A stretch of 52,965 nucleotides of DNA from Acetobacteraceae bacterium. GTDB taxonomy: Bacteria > Pseudomonadota > Alphaproteobacteria > Acetobacterales > Acetobacteraceae. Position numbers and translations under genes: made by a program. The notes below the pieces were generated by a model. The model was not told where the DNA came from. It searched no databases and saw nothing but the letters and a program-made list of their open reading frames with translations. Shown in pieces: positions 42,815 through 52,965 of the stretch (position 1 is the stretch's first letter; each line of letters starts with the position of its first letter). Location of the stretch: assembly GCA_019750465.1 (NCBI GenBank), contig JAIEOP010000351.1, positions 1 to 52,965 on the forward strand. The letters run 5' to 3'.

Positions 42815-44043
42815 CACGCGGCCACCGTCTCGTTGTCGCGCCGCTCCGCGGCGGCGGTGAACTCGGTTTCGACCTCGGCAAAGGCCCAGTCCAGCCAGGG
42901 CAGCAGGGCCTTGATGTCGGCCGTCTCGACCGTGGCGCCGCCCCAGATGCGCAGGCCCGGCGGCGCGTCGCGGTAGGCGCCGGCGTCGAGCGCCACCCCC
43001 TCCGTCTCCAGCAACGCCGCCAGCCGCTTCGCCGCCGCCGCCCGCCGGTCCGCCGGCAAGGCCGTGAACCATGGCGCCGTGATCGCCAGGCAGATCGAGG
43101 TGCAGGACCGCGTCGCCGGATCCTCGGCCAGGAAGCCGGCCCAGCGGGACGTGGCGATCCAGGAGGCGATGGCGTCGAGATTCGCCTCCGACCGCGCGAT
43201 CAGGCCCCGGAGGCCGCCGACCGACTCCGCCCAGCGCAGCCCGTCCAGCGCGTCCTCGACGGCGATCATGGAGGGCGTGTTGATCGTCTCGCCCTTGAAG
43301 ATGCCCTCGTTGAGCGCACCATCCTTAGTCATGCGGAAGATTTTCGGCAGCGGCCAGGCCGGCTTGTGGGATTCCAGCCGCGCCACCGCGCGTGGCGACA
43401 GCGCGAGCATGCCGTGCGCCGCCTCGCCGCCCAGCACCTTCTGCCAGGACCAGGTCACCACATCCAGCCGGTCCCAGGGCAGGTCCATGGCGAAGGCGGC
43501 GGAGGTCGCGTCGCAGATCGCCAACCCCTCGCGGTCGGCCGCGATCCAGTCCCCATCGGGCACCCGGACGCCGGAGGTCGTGCCGTTCCAGACGAAGACG
43601 ACGTCGCGCGACCAGTCCACCGCGCGCAGGTCCGGCAGCCGTCCATAGGGCGCATCGACGACGCGCGCGTCCTTGAGCCTCAGCTGCTTCAGGACATCCG
43701 TCGCCCAATCCTTGGAGAAGCTCTCCCAGGCCAGCACGTCGACGCCGCGGGGGCCGAGCAGCGACCACAGCGCCATCTCGACGGCGCCGGTGTCGGACGC
43801 CGGGACGATGCCGAGCCGCCACCCGGCCGGCATGCCGAGCACCGATTTCGAGCGCTCGATCACCTCGGCCAGGCGGGCCTTGGGCCCTGCCGCGCGGTGG
43901 CTGCGGCCGGTGAGCGCACCGGCCAGCGCCCCGATCGACCAGCCCGGTCGCTTGGCGCAGGGACCCGAGGAGAAGCCTGGATTGACCGGCCTCACGGCCG
44001 GAGGGGGGGTGGCCGGACGGATCTCCGGCTGCCTGGCTGCCAT
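42814..44043 (-). CDS. serC: Phosphoserine aminotransferase
   Basis: PLP enzyme converting 3-phosphohydroxypyruvate to phosphoserine, also used in pyridoxine synthesis. 409 residues, the long alphaproteobacterial/archaeal type. [15 protein letters not shown] is the diagnostic start and the PLP lysine is in [11 protein letters not shown]. Start ATG 44043 with GGAAGGGAG upstream; the in-frame extension to 44223 runs into the leader. It heads the serC-serA operon. Confidence 0.95.
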   Translation of the reverse strand: MAARQPEIRPATPPPAVRPVNPGFSSGPCAKRPGWSIGALAGALTGRSHRAAGPKARLAEVIERSKSVLGMPAGWRLGIVPASDTGAVEMALWSLLGPRGVDVLAWESFSKDWATDVLKQLRLKDARVVDAPYGRLPDLRAVDWSRDVVFVWNGTTSGVRVPDGDWIAADREGLAICDATSAAFAMDLPWDRLDVVTWSWQKVLGGEAAHGMLALSPRAVARLESHKPAWPLPKIFRMTKDGALNEGIFKGETINTPSMIAVEDALDGLRWAESVGGLRGLIARSEANLDAIASWIATSRWAGFLAEDPATRSCTSICLAITAPWFTALPADRRAAAAKRLAALLETEGVALDAGAYRDAPPGLRIWGGATVETADIKALLPWLDWAFAEVETEFTAAAERRDNETVAA

Positions 44044-44051
44044 GGCGGCGT

Positions 44052-44090
44052 GCTCCCTTCCAGAAGCGGATGCGCCCCGGTGGGGGGGCG
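44052..44090 (-). ncRNA. Candidate serC leader RNA (two hairpins, second covers the ribosome-binding site)
   Basis: In transcript order: a 6-bp CGCCCC/GGGGCG hairpin (44073-44090), then a 5-bp GCTTC/GGGAGC-type hairpin (44052-44067) whose loop and 3' arm contain the ribosome-binding site GGAAGGGAG of serC. A serC motif with hairpins just before the serC start is known in alphaproteobacteria; this region has the right place and shape. It has not been tested against a covariance model. Confidence 0.5.
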
Positions 44091-44210
44091 TGGCCCGCCG
44101 ACCGCTTACGCCAGGCATGGGCCGGGCCGCAAGCCTGACGATGCAACCCTCGCGCACCGCCATTGTTGATCCGGCATGACCCCTGTGCAGACCCCGGCAG
44201 CATTCGCCCC

Positions 44211-45308
44211 ATGACCCGCGCACAGGCCTCGCTGCTCATCCTGCTCGGCGTGTTGCTGGCGCTGTTCTGGCTGGCACCCGAGGTGCCGCTGCTCGGGTTC
44301 GCCGCCGTGCTGCTGGCGATCGCCCTGCGCGTGCCGGCGGAATGGGTGGCGGCGCATACCGGGCTGCGCCGCTGGGTCGCGGTGCTGGCGCTTGTCGGCG
44401 GCATCGTCCTGGTGCTCGGCCTCGGTGGCTGGTTCGCCTACGCCCCGCTGGTGGACCAGGCGAACCAGCTTCTGGTCGATCTGCCGCAGAGCCTGAATGC
44501 GCTGCGCGAGCGTCTCGGCGACAGCGGGCTCGGCGGCCGGCTGGCGGAGGAGCTGGAACCGCAGAAGCTGGCCGAGCGCGCCAGGTCCCTGGCCTCCTCC
44601 GCCGTGGCCGCAGCCAGCGGCACCTTCGGCGCGCTGGCCAACACCGTGCTGGTGCTGCTGATGGGCATCTACATGGCGGTACAGCCGCATGCCTACCTGC
44701 GCGGGCTGCGCGCCCTCGTGGACCGCAGCCTGGACAGGCCGATGCGGGCGGCGTTGGTGGAAGTCGGCGCCACGCTTCGCGGCTGGCTGCTCGGCCAGGG
44801 CTTCGCCATGGTGGTGACCGGCGTGCTGACCTGGCTCGGCCTGCTGCTGCTCGGGGTGCCGCTGGCCGGGGTGCTGGCGGTGATCACCGCGGTGCTCGGC
44901 TTCGTCCCGTATCTCGGCCCGCTCATCGCCGCGGTGCCGGCGATGCTGCTGGCGCTGACCGAATCGCCCTCGCTCGCGCTCTATGTCGCGCTGCTCTTCA
45001 TCGCCATCCAGAACATCGAGGGCAACGTCCTGACGCCGCTGGTGCAGGCCCGCGCCGCCGACCTGCCCCCGGTGCTGCTGTTGCTGACTCAGATCCTGGC
45101 GGGCGCGCTGTTCGGCCTGCTCGGCATCGCCCTGGCGGCACCTGCCGCTGCGGCGGCCATGGTGCTGGTGCGGCGCGGCTACGTGGAAGGCTGGCTCGAC
45201 CGGACAGTGCCGGCGGACGGGGAGGGCGAAGCCCGGGACGAGCCCGATCAGGCGAACAGCGAGAGCGGCCCGGCGCCCAGGCCCGTGCCGGCGCGGGCGA
45301 TCAGGTAG
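44211..45308 (+). CDS. AI-2E/PerM family transporter
   Basis: Polytopic inner-membrane protein, 365 residues. The family pattern is present: helical N-terminal pair, a long periplasmic-type amphipathic region (residues 95-150) and the conserved [16 protein letters not shown] block, then [19 protein letters not shown]. Exporter of unknown substrate. ATG 44211. Its last 61 bp overlap the DUF1217 gene on the other strand. Confidence 0.9.
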   Translation: MTRAQASLLILLGVLLALFWLAPEVPLLGFAAVLLAIALRVPAEWVAAHTGLRRWVAVLALVGGIVLVLGLGGWFAYAPLVDQANQLLVDLPQSLNALRERLGDSGLGGRLAEELEPQKLAERARSLASSAVAAASGTFGALANTVLVLLMGIYMAVQPHAYLRGLRALVDRSLDRPMRAALVEVGATLRGWLLGQGFAMVVTGVLTWLGLLLLGVPLAGVLAVITAVLGFVPYLGPLIAAVPAMLLALTESPSLALYVALLFIAIQNIEGNVLTPLVQARAADLPPVLLLLTQILAGALFGLLGIALAAPAAAAAMVLVRRGYVEGWLDRTVPADGEGEARDEPDQANSESGPAPRPVPARAIR

Positions 45309-46024
45309 CGCGAGATCAGCTTCTGCACCTCGCCCGGGTTGGCCAGCCTGTCGAGGTCGAGCCGCGACGAGACCGCCCGCGCCTGCGCCTCCACCGACTG
45401 CACCGCGATCGCGTCCGGCAGGCCGAGCGCGCCGGTGACGACGCGGCGCATCACCGGGTCGCCGAGGATGGTGTAGGCATCGGTCACCGCCGCCGCCTTG
45501 TCGCGGAAATACAGCGCGTCGGCGATGCCGGCCCCCTGCTCGTCCAGCCCGCGACGGTACTGGTAGGCGAGGAAGCCATCGCCCAGCAGCTTGACCGTGG
45601 CCGGGTCCTTCAGCTTCGCCAGGCCATCGCTGTGCAGCCTGAGCGTGGCCGCGGCGGTCTTCCAGACGCCGCCGAGCTGGGCCGCCAGCCCCTTCGGATC
45701 AGCGGGATCGGACTGCAGCGCGCGCCGCACCAGCGCCTCCTGCCCCGTCCTGTCCGCGAGGCCCAGCGCCGGCAGCAGCACCGTCAGCACCCGCGGATCG
45801 GCCAGCGCCTTGTCGATGCTGGTGGCGCTGCCGACGGCCTTGGCGAAGGCGTCGAGCGCGCGGATCGTCACCGGGTCGCGCCGTTCCTGCGCGATGCCCT
45901 TCGCCTCCGCCCCGGCGGCGGTGGCGCGGCGGAAGGTCGCCAGCGCGGTCGCGGCATCGGGCGCGAAGCCCGCGGCCGCGCCGCCGCCGAAGAGCATGCC
46001 CAGCAGTGCGGCATTGAGCTGCAT
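45248..46024 (-). CDS. DUF1217 family protein
   Basis: 258 residues, helical, no signal peptide. The DUF1217 pattern is seen in DPVTIRALDAFAKAVGSATS, RVLTVLLPALGLADRTGQEAL and [11 protein letters not shown]. In other alphaproteobacteria the family sits in flagellar gene clusters, but no flagellar gene is near here. ATG 46024. Function not known. Confidence 0.75.
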   Translation of the reverse strand: MQLNAALLGMLFGGGAAAGFAPDAATALATFRRATAAGAEAKGIAQERRDPVTIRALDAFAKAVGSATSIDKALADPRVLTVLLPALGLADRTGQEALVRRALQSDPADPKGLAAQLGGVWKTAAATLRLHSDGLAKLKDPATVKLLGDGFLAYQYRRGLDEQGAGIADALYFRDKAAAVTDAYTILGDPVMRRVVTGALGLPDAIAVQSVEAQARAVSSRLDLDRLANPGEVQKLISRYLIARAGTGLGAGPLSLFA

Positions 46025-46074
46025 GCGCGCAGCCTGCGCCCCACGGGGTCAAGGAAGCGTCAACGCCGCCGGGG

Positions 46075-46973
46075 CTACAGCGTCGCGTGCCCCTCCAGCA
46101 CCGGCACGCAGGCGCCGCCGACACCGGCGCGGATGCCGCCATCCGCGGTCCGGCGCGCCGAGGCCCGCAGCAGGCTCGGCCGGCCCATCTCCACGCCCTG
46201 CACGATGTCCCAGGCGCCGGTCGCCGCGCCGGAAAGCCGCAGCAGGAAGCCGGCCAGCGGCGTCGCCGCCGAGCCGGTCGCCGCATCCTCCGGGGTGCCG
46301 GTCAGCGGCGAGAACATCCGCGCCCGCACCCGATCGCCGTCCCGCAGGTAGAGATACAGCGAGAGATGGCGGCCCAGCTCCGCCGGGTAGCGTGCCTGCG
46401 CCCGGCGGAAGGCGGCAAGGTCGGGCACCGCGGCCGCAAGCGCCTCCGCGGTCACCTCGGCGAGCAGGCGCGGGTTGCCGCCATCCGCGGCGAGCGTCGG
46501 CGCATGCCGTGCGGTCACCACGCCCGCTTCCGGGATGCCGGCGCAGTCGGCGACCAGCGCGGCCGGCATCTCGGCGCCCACCGCCAGCGCCTGCGGCGCG
46601 GTGATGCCCGTGCCGACCACCCGCCCCGCCGCATCGCGCGCGACGGTCACCTCGACCAGGCCGGCGGGTTCCTCGAAGCGGAGCACGCCGTCGCGGTCCC
46701 GCCCCGCCTCGGCCAGCACGAAGCCGGTGCCGACATTGGGATGGCCGGCGAAGGCCATCTCCGCCACGCGGTTGAAGATGCGCACGCGCGCGGTGTTGGC
46801 CGGGTCCTGGGGCGGCAGGACGAAGGCTGTCTCGCTCAGGTTGAACTCCGCCGCCAGCGCCTGCATCTCGGCATCCGACAGCCCGCGCGCATCGGGGAAC
46901 ACGGCGAGCTGGTTGCCGCCGAAGCGCCGGTCCGTGAACACATCCAGCGTGACGAAGCGATATCGCCGCGGCG

Positions 46974-46977
<4 letters not shown>
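46075..46977 (-). CDS. PhzF family isomerase
   Basis: 300 residues, two-domain diaminopimelate-epimerase-like fold. The catalytic Glu is E49 in EFNLSETAFV; RFGGNQLAVF and MAFAGHPNVGTGFVL are signature blocks. Members isomerise small acids, but in this context the substrate is open. Start ATG 46977 overlaps the thiD stop (ATGA). Confidence 0.9.
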
Positions 46978-47791
<814 letters not shown>

Positions 47792-47792
<1 letters not shown>

Positions 47793-49192
47793 CAGGCCGT
47801 CGCGCGGGTATGGGCGCGGATCGCCTCGGCCAGCGCCGCCACGGTATTCTCCACCAGGGCTTCCTCCTCCGCCTCCGCCATGACGCGGATCACGGGCTCC
47901 GTGCCGCTGGCGCGGATCAGCACCCGCCCGCGCGCGCCGAGCAGCCGCTCGTGCCGGGCGATCTCCTCCTGCACGGCGGGCTGCTTCAGCGGCGATTCGC
48001 GCGCGCCGTCGAAGCGCACGTTCACCAGGCGCTGCGGCAGCGGCGCGAAGCAGCGCAGCGCCTCGCTGGCGCGGCGCTTCTCGGCGACCAGCACCGCCAG
48101 CACCTGCAGCGCGGCAACCAGCCCATCACCCGTGGTGCCGAAATCGCTCATGATCATGTGGCCGGACTGCTCGCCGCCGAGGTTGCAGCCGGCCTCGCGC
48201 ATGCGCTCGCCCACGTAGCGGTCGCCGACCGTGGTGCGCAGCAGCCCGATGCCCCGCGTGGCCAGGAACCGCTCCAGCCCCATGTTGGACATCACGGTCG
48301 CCACCGCCGCGCCACCGGTCAACCGTCCCTCGTCGTGCCAGGAGCGCGCGACCAGCGCGAGAATCTGGTCGCCGTCCACCACCTGGCCGCACTCATTCAC
48401 CAGCACCACGCGATCGGCGTCCCCGTCCAGGGCGATGCCGAGGTCGGCGCGGCGTTCGCGCACCAGCTCCGCCAGCCCGGCCGGCGCGGTGCTGCCGCAG
48501 CCGCGGTTGATGTTGAAGCCGTCCGGCGCGTCGCCGATCTTCACCACCTCGGCGCCCAGCTCCCACAGCACCGTCGGCGCCACCCTGTAGGCCGCACCGT
48601 TCGCGGTATCGACGACGATGCGCAGCCCCTCCAGCGTCAGCCCGCGCGGGAAGGAGGCCTTCACCGCCTCGATGTAGCGGCCCGGCGCGTCCTCCATGCG
48701 GCTGGCGCGGCCGAGGCGCATGGGGCCGACCTGCGCGGCGGCCAGGTCGCCCTCCATCAGCGCCTCGATAGCGATCTCCTGCTGGTCGGAGAGCTTGAGG
48801 CCGTCCGGCCCGAACAGCTTGATGCCGTTGTCCTCGAAGGGGTTGTGCGAGGCGCTGATCATCACCCCGAGATCGGCCCGCAGGGATCGCGTCAGCAGCG
48901 CGATCGCCGGCGTCGGCAGCGGGCCGACGATCACCACGTCCATGCCGGCGCCGATGAAGCCGGCGGTCAGCGCCGGTTCCAGCATGTAGCCCGACAGGCG
49001 GGTATCCTTGCCGATCACCACGCGGTGGCGATGCGAGCCGCGATTGAAGAAGGTGCCGGCGGCCTGGCCGAGCCGCAGCGCCGTCGCCGCATCCATCGGT
49101 GCGCGGTTCGCGGTGCCGCGGATGCCGTCCGTGCCGAACAGCCGCCGCCGGGGCGCCAGGGTCACGGGAAGCGCGGTATCGTCCTTCGGCAT
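47792..49192 (-). CDS. glmM: Phosphoglucosamine mutase
   Basis: Interconverts glucosamine 6- and 1-phosphate, feeding UDP-GlcNAc for peptidoglycan and LPS. 466 residues. The phosphoserine loop is [15 protein letters not shown], the metal loop [12 protein letters not shown], the sugar loop GGEQSGHMI and the phosphate loop [12 protein letters not shown]. The N-terminal LFGTDGIRG is near residue 19. Start ATG 49192 preferred; ATG 49213 possible. Follows folP on the same strand after 284 bp. Confidence 0.95.
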
Positions 49193-49476
49193 GGTCCGTT
49201 CATCCGTGTCCATGGATCGAGGGGCAGGTCCGCATCGCGGCAGGGGTGCCGCGCCGCGCAAGGCCTCCTGCCCGGCGGACCCCCAAGCGGGTCGCCTGCA
49301 ACTTAGCGCAATCCCCCTTTTCCCGTCCACGCGGCACCTTCATGGAACGAGACGGTTCACGGCTCGTGCACCGACCGGCGCGTCCGCGCTCGGCCCGGAT
49401 TCATCCAGGGCTTGCAGGGCCGCGAACCACGGCCCGAAAAGGTTGAATCGCCCTCGGACATCTCCACCCTGCACGA
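49193..49476. other. Intergenic region folP-glmM
   Basis: 284 bp without a convincing gene or terminator. It may hold a separate promoter for glmM. Confidence 0.35.
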
Positions 49477-50526
49477 TCAACCCTGCGCCGCGGCCCGCCA
49501 CACCCGCAGCGCCTGCGCCGTCTCCGCCACGTCATGCACGCGCAGGATGGCGGCTCCCCGCGTGGCGGCCAGCAGGGCCGTGGCGAGGCTGCCCGGCACC
49601 CGCCGTCCCGCCTCCGCCTCGCCGGAAAGCCGGCCGATGAAGCCCTTGCGCGAGGCGCCGACCAGGATCGGGCAGCCGAGGCCCGCCAGCAGCGGCAGGC
49701 GGCGCAGCAGCGCCAGGTTGTGCTCCACCGTCTTGCCGAAGCCGATGCCGGGATCGAGGGCGATGCACCTGCGCGGGATCCCGGCAGCTTCCGCCGCGGC
49801 CACACGCCCGGCCAGGTGCCCCGCCACCTCCAGCGCCACGTCCGCGTAGCGCGGATGATCCTGCATGGTCCGCGGGTCGTCGCCCCGCATGTGCATCAGC
49901 GCCACCGGCGCACCGGCCGCTGCGACGGCGCGCGCGGCGGCGGGGTCGTGCCGCAGCGCCGAGACGTCGTTGACGATGCGCGCCCCCGCAGCCAGCGCGG
50001 CGGCCATGGTCGCGGCATTGCGGGTATCCACCGAGACCGGCGCCAGCGGCGCCAGGGCGCGGATTGCCGGCAGGATGCGGCGGCATTCCTCGTCCGGCGG
50101 CACCGGCGCGGCGCCGGGCCGGGTGGATTCGCCGCCGATATCGAGGATGTCGGCACCGGCGGCGATCATCGCCCGCCCCCGGGCGATCGCCGCCTCGGCG
50201 GAGAGGCCGTCGCCCGAGAAGCTGTCCGGGGCGAGGTTGACGATGCCCATCAGCAGCGGCGCGCCCGGGCCGAGGCGCGGCACGAGGCCCGCCCAGGGCG
50301 GCGGCGCCCCGATCAGTGGCGGCAGCAGGTCCCGCCAGCCCGGGGGGATCGCCGTCGCCGGACAGGTTCCCGGCGGCGCGCCATCCGCCTCGATCAGCCG
50401 AACAGTGAGGGTCGCCGCCGGCCCGCCGAGGAACGGCAGGCCCATCCCCTCGGCCAGCGCGGCAGCGGCCGCCTCGCCTTCGACGATGGCCAGGGGCTCG
50501 ATCCAGCGCCGCGCCGCGTCCGGCAT
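49477..50526 (-). CDS. folP: Dihydropteroate synthase with N-terminal extension
   Basis: Joins p-aminobenzoate to hydroxymethyl-dihydropterin diphosphate in folate synthesis. The TIM-barrel core starts at about residue 100 (LMGIVNLAPDSFSGDG) and shows DILDIGGESTRPGA, VSVDTRN, ALDPGIGFGKT and LVGASRKGFIG. Total 349 residues: about 95 residues precede the core, more than the usual 10-20. Start ATG 50526 is 16 bp after ftsH's stop; ATG 50574 would overlap ftsH. Confidence 0.93.
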   Translation of the reverse strand: MPDAARRWIEPLAIVEGEAAAAALAEGMGLPFLGGPAATLTVRLIEADGAPPGTCPATAIPPGWRDLLPPLIGAPPPWAGLVPRLGPGAPLLMGIVNLAPDSFSGDGLSAEAAIARGRAMIAAGADILDIGGESTRPGAAPVPPDEECRRILPAIRALAPLAPVSVDTRNAATMAAALAAGARIVNDVSALRHDPAAARAVAAAGAPVALMHMRGDDPRTMQDHPRYADVALEVAGHLAGRVAAAEAAGIPRRCIALDPGIGFGKTVEHNLALLRRLPLLAGLGCPILVGASRKGFIGRLSGEAEAGRRVPGSLATALLAATRGAAILRVHDVAETAQALRVWRAAAQG

Positions 50527-50542
50527 GGCGTGGCGCAGTGGC

Positions 50543-52468
<1,926 letters not shown>

Positions 52469-52605
52469 CGATGGTTATCCCGTTCCCGCGGCACGCACCG
52501 CCAGCCGGCGCGCGATTGACGCCGCATGGCCCGGACCGACGCCTCACAGATGGGGAGCGTCGCCCCGGATGGAATGGCGGCAACGAACAGTCGTGACCCG
52601 CACCT

Positions 52606-52965
52606 TCACGTGCCGGTGCCGCTCACCGGTCCCGTGACCGGCGCAAGGATCATCGCATACCGTGCCGCCGCTGACGGATCAGGATAGAGCAGCGCCGGCA
52701 CCGCTGCCAGCGCGGAGTGCCCGCGCGACGCTTCGTGACACAGGCGGACCGCTGGCAGCGCAGCCAGCACCGACGCGGGGAGGTGCCGGACGTGCGGCGC
52801 GATCCCGGGGTGCCGCCGTAGCCGGACTGCCACCGCGCCGCCGAGCGCGCCGATTTCGACGCCATGGCCGGTCGGGGCACCAGGCCCGGTCAGCCGGAAG
52901 CGTCCGTCCCAGACCGCGCCGGGCCGCGCCGGCACCACGCCCGCCGCCGCCGCGCCGGCGGGCTC
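52606..52965 (-). CDS. tilS: tRNA(Ile)-lysidine synthetase, C-terminal part (partial)
   Basis: Only the last 119 codons are in the window; the gene continues beyond the right end. The TilS C-terminal substrate-binding domain is recognisable from VWDGRFRL, GVEIGALGG, the arginine-rich VAVRLRRHPG and VLAALPAVRL followed by LAAVPALLYP. Stop at 52606, 137 bp before the ftsH start. Position before ftsH fits the usual order. TilS makes lysidine in the AUA-decoding tRNA. Confidence 0.8.
   Translation of the reverse strand, partial: EPAGAAAAGVVPARPGAVWDGRFRLTGPGAPTGHGVEIGALGGAVAVRLRRHPGIAPHVRHLPASVLAALPAVRLCHEASRGHSALAAVPALLYPDPSAAARYAMILAPVTGPVSGTGT

Noticed and set aside
44044-44223. N-terminal extension of SerC up to 44223
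   Set aside because: The extension lacks similarity to SerC and covers the hairpin leader and ribosome-binding site; the family start is near NPGFSSGPC.

Overview
The window is a high-GC, densely packed chromosomal segment from an alphaproteobacterium. The best guess is Acetobacteraceae (Roseomonas-like). This rests on gene content and synteny: tilS-ftsH-folP-glmM, aroQ-accB-accC-aat, purE-purK, DUF1192 and DUF1013/TrcR proteins, a zinc-less L31, and serC and ornithine decarboxylase leaders of the alphaproteobacterial type. No rRNA, tRNA, integrase, transposase, phage gene or CRISPR array was seen. Many neighbouring genes overlap by ATGA, GTGA or TGATG, so most of the window is organised as tightly coupled operons.

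Layout. 1-3.8 kb (+): nitrilase-family amidohydrolase, NAD kinase, an MNT/HEPN pair and an MFS transporter. 3.75-9.4 kb (-): a complete dipeptide/oligopeptide ABC operon ending in a 44-residue lipoprotein. 9.5-11.4 kb (-): an Lrp/AsnC regulator and an ornithine/lysine decarboxylase with a long structured leader resembling the speF motif. 11.6-15.5 kb (-): a small sulfur-oxidation set (YeeE/YedE transporter, cytochrome c, FccB flavoprotein, SoxY, SoxZ), with thiS-thiG next to it up to 16.6 kb. 16.7-20.9 kb (+): aroQ-accB-accC, then aat and an orphan DPPY-motif DNA methylase. 20.9-24.0 kb (+): E. coli-type serA, a CBS-BON protein and an AEC-type permease. 24.0-26.0 kb (-): an orphan amino-acid-binding protein and pyridoxal kinase. 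26.1-30.8 kb (+): a five-gene Liv-type ABC operon, convergent with a Na/Pi cotransporter. 32.6-33.6 kb: rpmE and a small heat-shock protein with a possible RNA thermometer. 33.6-37.1 kb: DUF1192, TrcR, a palindromic repeat cluster, two YdcH/DUF465 genes and purE-purK. 37.3-39.9 kb: two tandem OmpA-family proteins of identical length. 40-41.2 kb: a 25-residue membrane microprotein, a lipoprotein and an NTF2-like protein. 41.2-44.1 kb (-): serC-serA with a candidate serC leader. 44.2-46.0 kb: an AI-2E-type permease and a DUF1217 protein. 46.1-52.97 kb (-): tilS(partial)-ftsH-folP-glmM-thiD-phzF.

How the parts fit. Serine synthesis is represented twice at the dehydrogenase step: serC-serA, and a separate serA of different architecture. 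The sulfur block looks built to import a sulfur species and oxidise sulfide or sulfane sulfur periplasmically without the rest of the Sox machinery. Two biosynthetic genes (ornithine decarboxylase and serC) have leader RNAs that can be argued from hairpins in the sequence, and hsp20 has a ribosome-binding site that can be sequestered. The most novel-looking items are the reduced Fcc/SoxYZ/YeeE cluster, the MNT/HEPN pair, the CCTAAGCA palindrome cluster used as an apparent terminator, and two microproteins.
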